Positions 1-6,846 of a stretch of 9,574 bases of DNA are shown here, piece by piece. Numbering within the stretch: the stretch's first letter is position 1; every line of letters begins with the position of its first letter. The notes beneath the pieces were generated by a model, which saw nothing but the letters and a program-made list of their open reading frames with translations, was not told the origin of the DNA and did no database searches. This DNA is from an uncultured bacterium (GTDB taxonomy: Bacteria > UBA4055): contig CALMWI010000054.1 of NCBI GenBank assembly GCA_937873545.1, positions 1 through 9,574 on the forward strand. Reading direction: 5' to 3'. Both the position numbers and the translations under genes were made by a program.

Positions 1-27
1 GATTATTAGTGCTTTAGTTGTTTTCAT
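1..27 (-). CDS. 5' end of an unidentified gene leaving the left edge
   Basis: Only nine codons lie in the window, reading MKTTKALII on the minus strand from ATG at 27-25. The start is well supported. AGGAG lies at 38-34, six bases upstream of the ATG, and a sigma70-like promoter (TTGACT at 103-98, TAAATT at 80-75, spacing 17) lies further upstream in the same direction. A basic start (Lys2, Lys5) followed by a hydrophobic run could be the beginning of a signal peptide or membrane anchor, but nine residues are too few to say. The gene is divergent from the CBS-domain gene and shares its intergenic region. No function can be given. The call rests on the expression signals, not on the coding content. 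Confidence 0.6.
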
Positions 28-33
28 GTTACT

Positions 34-38
34 CTCCT
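34..38 (-). promoter_or_regulatory. Shine-Dalgarno site of the left-edge gene
   Basis: AGGAG on the minus strand, six bases before the ATG at 27-25. This near-perfect ribosome binding site is the main reason to believe a gene starts there. A run of eight bases (T on the plus strand, A on the minus strand) directly upstream at 38-45 would keep the mRNA leader unstructured. Confidence 0.65.
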
Positions 39-74
39 TTTTTTTGGTTGTTCGCTTTGATTTCAACTGTTACA

Positions 75-103
75 AATTTAACAAATAAAAAGTTCCAAGT
101 CAA
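75..103 (-). promoter_or_regulatory. Sigma70-like promoter of the left-edge gene
   Basis: On the minus strand, TTGACT (103-98) and TAAATT (80-75) are separated by exactly 17 bases. The predicted start of transcription is near 69, giving a leader of about 40 bases. A small dyad, TGTTA (68-72) and TAACA (79-83) with six bases between, overlaps the -10 element and could be an operator, although AT-rich DNA yields such dyads by chance. No regulator binding site is recognised. Confidence 0.55.
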
Positions 104-177
104 GTGTTTTCTTTATTTTTTTTTTACAACTAAGATACTTAGCAACTTTGCTATATATAACTTTTATTATTTTTTGC

Positions 178-206
178 TTGATTTCCTGAATATAATTTAT
201 TATGTT
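178..206 (+). promoter_or_regulatory. Possible promoter of the CBS-domain gene
   Basis: TTGATT at 178-183 and TATGTT at 201-206 are 17 bases apart, each matching four of six consensus bases. An alternative is the perfect TATAAT at 191-196, but it has no convincing -35 box (TATTTT at 168-173). Either would give a short leader ending in the GGAGG site at 222-226. The region from about 104 to 210 is very AT-rich, with a ten-T run at 116-125, so chance matches are likely and the exact promoter is uncertain. Confidence 0.35.
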
Positions 207-221
207 GCTAATAACAACCAC

Positions 222-226
222 GGAGG
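222..226 (+). promoter_or_regulatory. Shine-Dalgarno site fixing the CBS gene start at 232
   Basis: GGAGG lies five bases before ATG 232-234. The reading frame is open from an earlier ATG at 202, but that one has no ribosome binding site, and the ten extra residues (a short hydrophobic and Thr-rich stretch) are not part of a CBS fold. The start is therefore taken as 232. Confidence 0.8.
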
Positions 227-231
227 TTATT

Positions 232-675
232 ATGAAAGTGCAGACTATTCTTGATCAGAAAAGCAAAGAGATCTTTTCAGCCGATCCCGAAACGACTCTA
301 TGTCAGGCAATGGACATGATGCTTGAAAAGAATGTCACGGCTTTAATTGTTATGAAAAATAAAGATCTTGAAGGTATTATTTCCCAGAGAGATGTAATGC
401 GTATCTGCCATGTTTCCGCCAACAGTCCTAAAGAATTGAAGGTCAGGGACTTTATGACAAGATCTGAACTGCTTTATACCTGTGGACCTGACGACACAAT
501 TGAAAAACTGATGGACACAATGACCGACAAAAAGATCAAACACATTCCGGTTTTAAAAGATAACAAACTGATAGGTGTAATATCGATTGGCGATATCGTA
601 AAAAATCTGCTTGACGCTGCAAAATCCGACAATAAGCTTCTTAATGATTATATTTCCGGAAATTATCCCTCATAA
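232..675 (+). CDS. Two-CBS-domain protein (stand-alone Bateman module)
   Basis: This 147-residue protein consists almost entirely of a tandem pair of CBS domains, which usually binds adenosine nucleotides (AMP, ATP, SAM or similar) and acts as a cytosolic sensor. CBS1 covers about residues 2-60 and ends in the typical GIISQRDVMR. CBS2 covers about 75-135 and ends in GVISIGDIVK. Both carry the G-hydrophobic-I-S-x-x-D pattern in which the Asp commonly binds ligand ribose. There is no signal peptide, membrane segment or fused effector domain. The start at 232 is chosen because GGAGG precedes it. The gene is monocistronic in this window, divergent from the left-edge gene and convergent with the kinase gene, with 13 bp of overlap at the stop codons. 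The family is clear; the ligand and the partner regulated cannot be told from sequence. Confidence 0.92.
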   Translation: MKVQTILDQKSKEIFSADPETTLCQAMDMMLEKNVTALIVMKNKDLEGIISQRDVMRICHVSANSPKELKVRDFMTRSELLYTCGPDDTIEKLMDTMTDKKIKHIPVLKDNKLIGVISIGDIVKNLLDAAKSDNKLLNDYISGNYPS

Positions 676-1616
676 ATTCCGTGCTCCAAGTTCAGTCTGC
701 GGCTTAAATTCATTATCGTTTTTAAGCCGTATTCTTTTTTCGAATTTATCGAGTTGTCCTTTCTTTCGTAAAAATAATAAGCATAGTTACCCACAGCCTG
801 CATTACTCTCAGGCAGGCGAACAGATCGATACCGGATTTAAAACTTTCAATATCGCAGTCAACATGACGCGAGGAAGTAAAATATGTTTTCGCCACATCA
901 TCTTCCATACCTTCATATTTTACCGTGCCTGAACTGTAAATGAACGATGCGAGATCATAATAAAAAGAACCTTTTCTTCCCGACTGAAAATCAATAAAAT
1001 AAAGCTCTCCGTCTTTTAACATTATATTTCTGGTCTGGAAATCCCTGTACATGAAATATTTTTTTTCATATAGATCCGCTGATGAAATAATCTGATCTTT
1101 GAACATCCGGAATTTAACCGGATCGTAATGTTTATAAAATCTTTTGAGGAAAAATTCTTCGAACCGCTCTATGTCTTTCTCCATATTATCTCTTGAGAAT
1201 GCTGAACCCTGATAGCATATGGAAAAATCTATCTTATCGTACAGTTTCGTCTGGATCACAGGCAGTTTCTCGATGACCCTTCCGTACATCTCTTTCACTG
1301 CTTCAAAACTATCTGATCTGATCATCTCATCGCAAAAAGATTTAACCGTTACATCGCCGAGATCCTCTAAAAGATATGTACCTCGGTCAACAGATACGGC
1401 AATAAATGCCGGAACCCTGAATCCGTTCTGCTCAAATGTGTTTCTGAAGCTTAGAAAAGCTTCGTTCTCAGAAATATCCGGACCCGATACGGCTATCACC
1501 GACCCTTTCTTGTGTTTCACTCTATAGATTTTCCGCAGGGAGTAATCTCCTTTCAGATTTATTATCTCAGGGTCAGACAGCCCTGCTTTGCTGCATAGAT
1601 CTAAAATATTCTTCAT
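663..1616 (-). CDS. APH-fold phosphotransferase (AmgK/COG3178-like kinase)
   Basis: This 317-residue soluble kinase has the aminoglycoside phosphotransferase fold. The catalytic loop is YRDFQTRN (residues 190-197), with catalytic Asp192 and Asn197. The His that usually opens this Brenner motif is Tyr. The metal-binding loop is FIDFQSGRKG, with Asp209, followed by FYYDLASFIY, a pattern typical of the COG3178 group. Members of that group include AmgK, which phosphorylates MurNAc and GlcNAc at the anomeric position in cell-wall recycling; many others are uncharacterised. A sugar substrate is therefore possible but not shown, and other small molecules such as choline are also phosphorylated by this fold. 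It is the last gene of the minus-strand operon. Its ATG overlaps the tilS stop by one base (TGATG) and no strong ribosome binding site is visible, so translation probably depends on coupling. No MurU-like nucleotidyltransferase is adjacent. Its 3' end overlaps the CBS gene by 13 bp. Confidence 0.85.
   Translation of the reverse strand: MKNILDLCSKAGLSDPEIINLKGDYSLRKIYRVKHKKGSVIAVSGPDISENEAFLSFRNTFEQNGFRVPAFIAVSVDRGTYLLEDLGDVTVKSFCDEMIRSDSFEAVKEMYGRVIEKLPVIQTKLYDKIDFSICYQGSAFSRDNMEKDIERFEEFFLKRFYKHYDPVKFRMFKDQIISSADLYEKKYFMYRDFQTRNIMLKDGELYFIDFQSGRKGSFYYDLASFIYSSGTVKYEGMEDDVAKTYFTSSRHVDCDIESFKSGIDLFACLRVMQAVGNYAYYFYERKDNSINSKKEYGLKTIMNLSRRLNLEHGIYEG
700..740 (+). terminator. Possible rho-independent terminator of the CBS gene
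   Basis: A perfect nine-base inverted repeat, CGGCTTAAA (700-708) and TTTAAGCCG (721-729), encloses a 12-base loop and is followed by TATTCTTTTTT (730-740) on the plus strand. It begins 24 bases after the CBS stop codon, the right place and direction for a terminator. It lies wholly inside the coding sequence of the convergent kinase gene. The stem has only four G-C pairs and the loop is long, so strength is uncertain. A chance inverted repeat in coding DNA is the alternative. Confidence 0.4.
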
Positions 1617-2920
1617 CAGAAAAGCTTCTTTAATGTATCATTCTTAACATTGATATACAAAATATTTTCGGTTCCATCATCTTTTCCTACCGAAGATGAT
1701 ATACCCGCACCCTGAATGAAAATTATCTTTTCGTCATCACGAAGGCAGAGCAGATGGTCTCTCAGCACTGGCGGTATTTTTTTATCACTGAGAACTTTGC
1801 TTATCTTCTCGGCTTTTTTCTTACCGAAAGGGATGAATTTATCATTTACGCTTATCTTATCCATGCATATGTTTCCTTTCACTTTTGAAACATCAAAGAA
1901 AAATTCCGATCTTCTGTTTTCGCTCAGTCCGATCTTTGCATTATTACAAAATACCTTTTTATTTATTATAATAATATTGTTGCCGTGTGTCGATACTGAA
2001 TAATCCTCCGTCTGAAAAGTAGAGCCTGAACCCTTCTGAATAACATCTTTTATTATAGCGGTTTTGATCCTGTCGGGACTGTAGGTGCACCCTGTGCTTT
2101 TGAATGCTTTTTGAAGAACCGCGGTTCTCAGAACCGGTTCAAGATCGTTAAACCGTTTGTGATCGACAACTGAAAATCCGGCTGAACTGCGCACGATTTT
2201 TGAAAATGTTTTTTCTGAGATTTTATTTATAAAATCTCTGGCTTCCGTAAGAGATCTGGAAAATCCGTTAAGCGAATTCTTGATATCTCTGTTAAGTTCT
2301 TTTTCTATCATCGGGAATATCACATTTCTGATCCTGTTCCTCGAAAATTCCGTTTTTATGTTTGACGAATCTTCTACAAATCCGATGTTATTTCTTCTGG
2401 CATAATCCGAAATCTCAGATCTTGTAAATTCCAGAAGAGGTCTGATAAAAGCTCCTCTTATCTTTTTTATTCCGCAGGCTCCTTCCAGTCCGGCTCCGCG
2501 CATTATATTAAAAAAAACCGTTTCGGCATTATCATCCGAATGATGCCCCTGAGCGATAAAATCGAATTTTCTGGCTATCATTTCATAATCCGAATACCTG
2601 AGTTCTCTTGCCGCCGTCTCAATTGTAAGTCCTTTTCTTTCGGCATGACTTAAAACATCCAGGCTGATTACGATTATGTCTATGCCGTATCCTGCGCATA
2701 TTTTTTTTACAAATCTTTCCTCAGAGACCGATTCTTTGCCTCTGAGATTGTGATTGAAGTATAACGCAACCGGCCTCGAGATCAACCCTTCTCCAAATAA
2801 TTTTACGGTCAGATCGAGAAGCACCCCGGAATCGGTTCCGCCGCTGTATGAAACCGCGATCCTTATGTTTTTATTGTAAGGATCCATACTCTGAATAAAT
2901 TTCTTGTAAGAATTATACAT
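1616..2920 (-). CDS. tilS: tRNA(Ile)-lysidine synthase TilS
   Basis: TilS attaches lysine to C34 of the CAU-anticodon tRNA(Ile) using ATP, so that the tRNA reads AUA and is charged with isoleucine; it is normally essential. The 434-residue length is usual for the full-length form. The N-terminal PP-loop SGGTDS is at residues 26-31, followed by conserved TilS elements: YFNHNLRGKES, ETAARELRYSDYE, GHHSDDNAET, a RGAGLEG segment, the IRPLLEFTRSEI stretch and FSRNRIRN. The C-terminal TilS domain is recognisable by FIPFGKKKAEKISKVL and DKKIPPVLRD. The start ATG overlaps the porU stop (TAATG), and no good Shine-Dalgarno site lies at the proper distance, so re-initiation after porU is likely. No frameshift or missing key residue is seen. 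Confidence 0.96.
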   Translation of the reverse strand: MYNSYKKFIQSMDPYNKNIRIAVSYSGGTDSGVLLDLTVKLFGEGLISRPVALYFNHNLRGKESVSEERFVKKICAGYGIDIIVISLDVLSHAERKGLTIETAARELRYSDYEMIARKFDFIAQGHHSDDNAETVFFNIMRGAGLEGACGIKKIRGAFIRPLLEFTRSEISDYARRNNIGFVEDSSNIKTEFSRNRIRNVIFPMIEKELNRDIKNSLNGFSRSLTEARDFINKISEKTFSKIVRSSAGFSVVDHKRFNDLEPVLRTAVLQKAFKSTGCTYSPDRIKTAIIKDVIQKGSGSTFQTEDYSVSTHGNNIIIINKKVFCNNAKIGLSENRRSEFFFDVSKVKGNICMDKISVNDKFIPFGKKKAEKISKVLSDKKIPPVLRDHLLCLRDDEKIIFIQGAGISSSVGKDDGTENILYINVKNDTLKKLF

Positions 2921-5900
2921 TATCGCCCGAATACAAGTTTTCCTTTTTTTATCACGGTATCTCCGCTGAATCTGGCTCTGAGAATATAAATGTAAACTCC
3001 GTTGGCCGGAATATCACCGTCATCGTCTTTCCCGTCCCAGAAACACTGCTGATAATTTGCTGCGGGATTAACCATTGTATCCCCGATGACCTTAACCTTT
3101 CTGCCGTTTACAGTATATACAGTTATCGTATAAGATTCAAGATCGGCCTGTGAATCCACCGCGAAACCGAATGTCGTTCCTTTTTTCCTTATAGGGTTAG
3201 GATAGTTGAGAAGGTTGCCTATACGCGCGCTGGAGTTGTCGCTCTCCTGTACTACTTCAAAGGACTCTGCTTTTTCGCTGTAATTATTGAAAGCATCCCA
3301 GGCAGAGATTTTAATGTTATGCTTACCGGATTCCAGAGCCGCGGGTTGATAAGATGTGTGCCCCTTTTGATAACTGTCTGTGTCGTAAACAAAATAAGGT
3401 GTTACATCTGTTATTTCTCCGTCAATTTCCATAATTATTTTATGACCTATACCCCCGGAAGTGTTGATGCCGTTCGCGTCTGATATCTCTGCGAAAATGA
3501 CAGGATTCTGCCCTATCGGATCGCCTGCAATATAATTAAGGCTGTTATAACATATTTTTATCTCGGGCGGAATTGTGTCGTTAATAGTTATTACAGCGTC
3601 CCCTCTGATAGATACGCTGTTTATTGAGCCTGAAAATTCATCGCCCGATAAATTATACCCGTAGAAAAGAACTTTCCCTTTGTTATCTCCGTAGTTCAGG
3701 TCTTTTGGAAGAATAAATTCAGCAGTAGAATTTCCGTTTGATATCGTTGAATTGGCAGAAAGAATAGCTTTTCCGGGAAGAGAATAAAGAATACTGTCGG
3801 TTCCCTGATCCCACCTTTCCGTATTGAAATAAGCCCTGCGGACTTCAGAGTCGATTATCGTAGTATTCAGATATCCGTCAGTGTCTGTGATATCCGGTGC
3901 CAGAGATGTGTTGATGCTGGAGACAATCGAATCCAGTACAAGGGTGTTAAGCTCAACTGACGGGTCTGATTCTACAATGGCTTTATCGTTAAAGAACATA
4001 AGAGCCGGATCTCCGATAAGCATATAACAGCTCGAATTAGAAACAGGATAATTGTTCTTACCGGTCTTTAAAGCTTTACCGATAGTCAGCTTGTTGACAG
4101 GATCGAAAAACTCCGCTTCGAATATCTCCCCGACAAATCCTTCGTTGGATCCCGAATATACAGGACCTACGCTGTTAATAAGCCCTATACTTCCCTTATT
4201 TGGGCTTATGAGCATCTGTTCCGCCAGATATTTAACTTCAGGGTCGTTAAACACACCGAATGAACATGTCGCGCCTATCATAAAAAAATACTTCTCATAA
4301 TTATTCACATTGGCAAAAGATGAAGCCGTAAAAAGTCTTTCGTGGGCAAGCTGCATCGGAGCTCCGTGCCCGACATAACAGAAGACATTGAATCCGCTCT
4401 GAAGTTTTCTGGACAGCTCCTCCTGTGCTGAAGGCTTAAGATACAATCCTGTAGCTGATGAAAATTCGAACGGGAATTCCGTCGAATAGAGTTTCTCACT
4501 GTAATAATATCCAGGTATTTTTGTATAGATCCTGCTCTCAGTATTCTCGATATGCTCAGTTTCGTACCATCTGTCATAATCAGGATTCCTCTCGTCGTCA
4601 GCGACCAGAAGTATCTTCGACTTTTTTATTCCCGGGTTGTTATTGTTGATATATGAGACTGTTTTGGATACGACGTTTCTCAACTCGGTCAAACTGCTCA
4701 CCGTGAACCTTCCTAAAGCTATATGTTGCGCAGGAAATGTCGAATACAGGTTTGCGTAAAAGTCATCTGATCCTCTTCCGGTATTAGCGCTGTATGCCGG
4801 ATCAGAAGTATAGATGAAATTCTTTTCGGGAGTGCCTGTTTCGTTCTTTATGTAGCAGTTGCCGTCACCTGCAAGAAGTATATATTCCGTTCCCCAGTTC
4901 TCGTATGCGTACTTAATAAAATTCCTTGTAGCGGCGGGTTCCTGATATCCTCTTCCGAACTCATTAGAAATATCGTCTATATTTACGATCTCTATCGCAG
5001 AAACATCGTTTCCTGATCCGAGATGAGCCTGAATATAATTCATTTCGTCATTTTTGAAAAAATCATGGAATTCCGGAGGCGAGATTATTACCATATCAGC
5101 CTGAACAGATCTTGAGTGAAGACTCCGGACAGCTGAATTATCAAAAACACTGATCTGCGACGGTGATTTATAAGAACCTGAGAACAGTAGGTATGAGCTG
5201 AAATCCTTGTCCGCCGTTATGAAGCAGAAGTCGCCACTGAGAACAGATGATCTGACATTAAACGGGTCGGTAATATCGAAAAGTTCATGCCCTGCAGAAT
5301 TTTCCAAGTTGAATTTGTAGCTGAAAGAGGGACCAAGCTGTGCGCTGAAATATTCATCCGCAAGACCGCCTGTAACTTTTCCGTAATAAAGAATGTCGAA
5401 ACCGTTATAATATTTCGTGTATCCGGTCTCGATGTTCGTCATGCTGAACCGGTTAACGGATCCCGAATTAAACAATCCGCTGTTATAATCCTTTTCAAAC
5501 GAAAGAACATAGGAAGTAGTGTCTGAGAGCGAATTATTGTTAATGGAATATTTTATTCTTGCCAGATTCTGCGAAATATCTGCGGCGTGATTTACTTTTA
5601 ATTTTACAGGATATGCTGCGTCAATATCTTTCATTGCGAATTCTACGCTTTGGGTCTGAAGCGGTTCCACTCTAAAATTATACCATCTGAAAGAATCGTC
5701 TGCCGACAAAAGACTGTTCCTTTTTTCCGCAAAAACATGTCTCTGAAAGATGTTTTTCTCTGAAAAAACAGAAGGAGAAGAAGAAAGTTCTTTCATGGTT
5801 TTTCCGTCAGCCGGCGATCCGACCCCTAGGTCTATCCAGTAATATGTATTTTCTGAGTACATATTGCAGTAATGCGTGGAAAGAACTGAGTCTCTCTGAG

Positions 5901-6846
5901 TTGTCTGAGCCGCGTAAAATATGATATGATCGTCGTCTTCAAAAAAACCGTTGTCGTTCAGGTCAACCACTTTTCTCGCTGTTTCAAGTGCCCCGTGGAA
6001 AACAGGATACAGAGAATCAACAGGATTATTCTCTATGTCTTTTCCGGCTCCCGAGAAAACTTTTATTCTGCTACAGAGCACTGCAGACAGCTCTGCTCCT
6101 GCACTTTTCAACATTGACCCTGTTACCTTATATATTCCCTCATCTTTTATCTTAAGTTTCATCCATTCGGTCTGCCTGTCAAGGAAACATTCCGGAGTCT
6201 GTTTTTGAGATCTTACGGGATTAGTCAGGGCAAAATCAAGATTTATCAGCGAATTCTCGAATGAATCTTTTGCTTTTTTGCCCTCCGCTTTAGAATTCTC
6301 GAAGCTCCTTCCGAACTTGATCTTAATATTTACCCCGGTCGAAAGAAAGGCTAAATCATTTTTGACAGTCAGAGGCCTGAAGATCACTCTATATATTTCC
6401 ATGTTGTTCATGCGTCCGAAATAATCCAGCTCGACCGGCATAAGTTCTCTATCTTCCCTGCTCTCCGGCATTTCGTACGAAGAAGTTATAAAACCGTTCT
6501 TACCTTTTTTAAATTTTTCGAAAGTAACAAGTTCTGTTCTGTTTAATGTTTGCGCGCCGTTCAGAAAATAATCAAGTGCCGGCCTGCTTCCCTCAGGCAC
6601 AGCGAAATGAAATGTTTTCTCAAAAAACTCAGTTTCGGGATAATGACCTGCCTTCAAATAGTCATCGGGGAAAATACATTTCTTTATATCCTTCCCGTCA
6701 ATTTTTTCAGTTTCAAACCTAAATCCTGTAATAGACTCATTTATCTGAATTCCTGAAGATTCAGAAATGATAGAAGTAGCTCCCGAGCAGAAAATGGTGA
6801 ATATAGTCAGTGCAGCTGATAAAAATTTTTTCAATTTTTTTCTCAT
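2920..6846 (-). CDS. porU: PorU-type C25 (gingipain family) peptidase, T9SS sortase
   Basis: This 1308-residue exported cysteine peptidase is probably the type IX secretion sortase. In known T9SS species PorU cleaves the C-terminal signal of cargo at the outer membrane surface and links it to anionic LPS. A Sec signal peptide is evident: RKKLKK, then a hydrophobic stretch to about residue 24. The PorU-like GIYKVTG element is at 237-243. The C25 domain runs about 583-950, with His827 in YVGHG and Cys861 in ATCSFG, a spacing of 34 that closely matches gingipains. After it comes the PorU hallmark segment with SDANGINTSGGIGHK (His1135) in an Ig-like region. Residues from about 1211 start with NYPNP and form a FlgD/T9SS CTD-like beta domain ending KKGKLVFGR. 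The protein is somewhat longer than Porphyromonas PorU (about 1158). The start overlaps the uppS stop (ATGA). No other T9SS gene is in the window. A C25 cargo protease is less likely given the PorU-specific segments. Confidence 0.88.
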   Translation of the reverse strand: MRKKLKKFLSAALTIFTIFCSGATSIISESSGIQINESITGFRFETEKIDGKDIKKCIFPDDYLKAGHYPETEFFEKTFHFAVPEGSRPALDYFLNGAQTLNRTELVTFEKFKKGKNGFITSSYEMPESREDRELMPVELDYFGRMNNMEIYRVIFRPLTVKNDLAFLSTGVNIKIKFGRSFENSKAEGKKAKDSFENSLINLDFALTNPVRSQKQTPECFLDRQTEWMKLKIKDEGIYKVTGSMLKSAGAELSAVLCSRIKVFSGAGKDIENNPVDSLYPVFHGALETARKVVDLNDNGFFEDDDHIIFYAAQTTQRDSVLSTHYCNMYSENTYYWIDLGVGSPADGKTMKELSSSPSVFSEKNIFQRHVFAEKRNSLLSADDSFRWYNFRVEPLQTQSVEFAMKDIDAAYPVKLKVNHAADISQNLARIKYSINNNSLSDTTSYVLSFEKDYNSGLFNSGSVNRFSMTNIETGYTKYYNGFDILYYGKVTGGLADEYFSAQLGPSFSYKFNLENSAGHELFDITDPFNVRSSVLSGDFCFITADKDFSSYLLFSGSYKSPSQISVFDNSAVRSLHSRSVQADMVIISPPEFHDFFKNDEMNYIQAHLGSGNDVSAIEIVNIDDISNEFGRGYQEPAATRNFIKYAYENWGTEYILLAGDGNCYIKNETGTPEKNFIYTSDPAYSANTGRGSDDFYANLYSTFPAQHIALGRFTVSSLTELRNVVSKTVSYINNNNPGIKKSKILLVADDERNPDYDRWYETEHIENTESRIYTKIPGYYYSEKLYSTEFPFEFSSATGLYLKPSAQEELSRKLQSGFNVFCYVGHGAPMQLAHERLFTASSFANVNNYEKYFFMIGATCSFGVFNDPEVKYLAEQMLISPNKGSIGLINSVGPVYSGSNEGFVGEIFEAEFFDPVNKLTIGKALKTGKNNYPVSNSSCYMLIGDPALMFFNDKAIVESDPSVELNTLVLDSIVSSINTSLAPDITDTDGYLNTTIIDSEVRRAYFNTERWDQGTDSILYSLPGKAILSANSTISNGNSTAEFILPKDLNYGDNKGKVLFYGYNLSGDEFSGSINSVSIRGDAVITINDTIPPEIKICYNSLNYIAGDPIGQNPVIFAEISDANGINTSGGIGHKIIMEIDGEITDVTPYFVYDTDSYQKGHTSYQPAALESGKHNIKISAWDAFNNYSEKAESFEVVQESDNSSARIGNLLNYPNPIRKKGTTFGFAVDSQADLESYTITVYTVNGRKVKVIGDTMVNPAANYQQCFWDGKDDDGDIPANGVYIYILRARFSGDTVIKKGKLVFGR

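Noticed and set aside
116..125. Ten-T run as a terminator on the plus strand
   Set aside because: No stable GC-containing hairpin lies directly upstream; it appears to be part of the AT-rich promoter region.
202..231. Earlier in-frame ATG for the CBS gene at 202
   Set aside because: It has no ribosome binding site and lies close to the likely transcription start, while GGAGG sits at the right distance from ATG 232.
652..663. Perfect 12-base palindrome ATTTCCGGAAAT near the convergent stop codons
   Set aside because: It lies within the CBS coding sequence, has no loop or T run, and is short enough to arise by chance.
4052..6208. Several open frames of 60-90 codons on the plus strand and in another minus frame (for example 4305-4577, 5926-6117, 5951-6208)
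   Set aside because: All lie inside porU in other frames, lack convincing ribosome sites and show no recognisable domains.
6775..6846. PorU as a lipoprotein, because a Cys occurs at the end of the signal peptide hydrophobic region (TIFC)
   Set aside because: The residues before the Cys do not fit a lipobox; an ordinary signal peptidase I signal is more likely.
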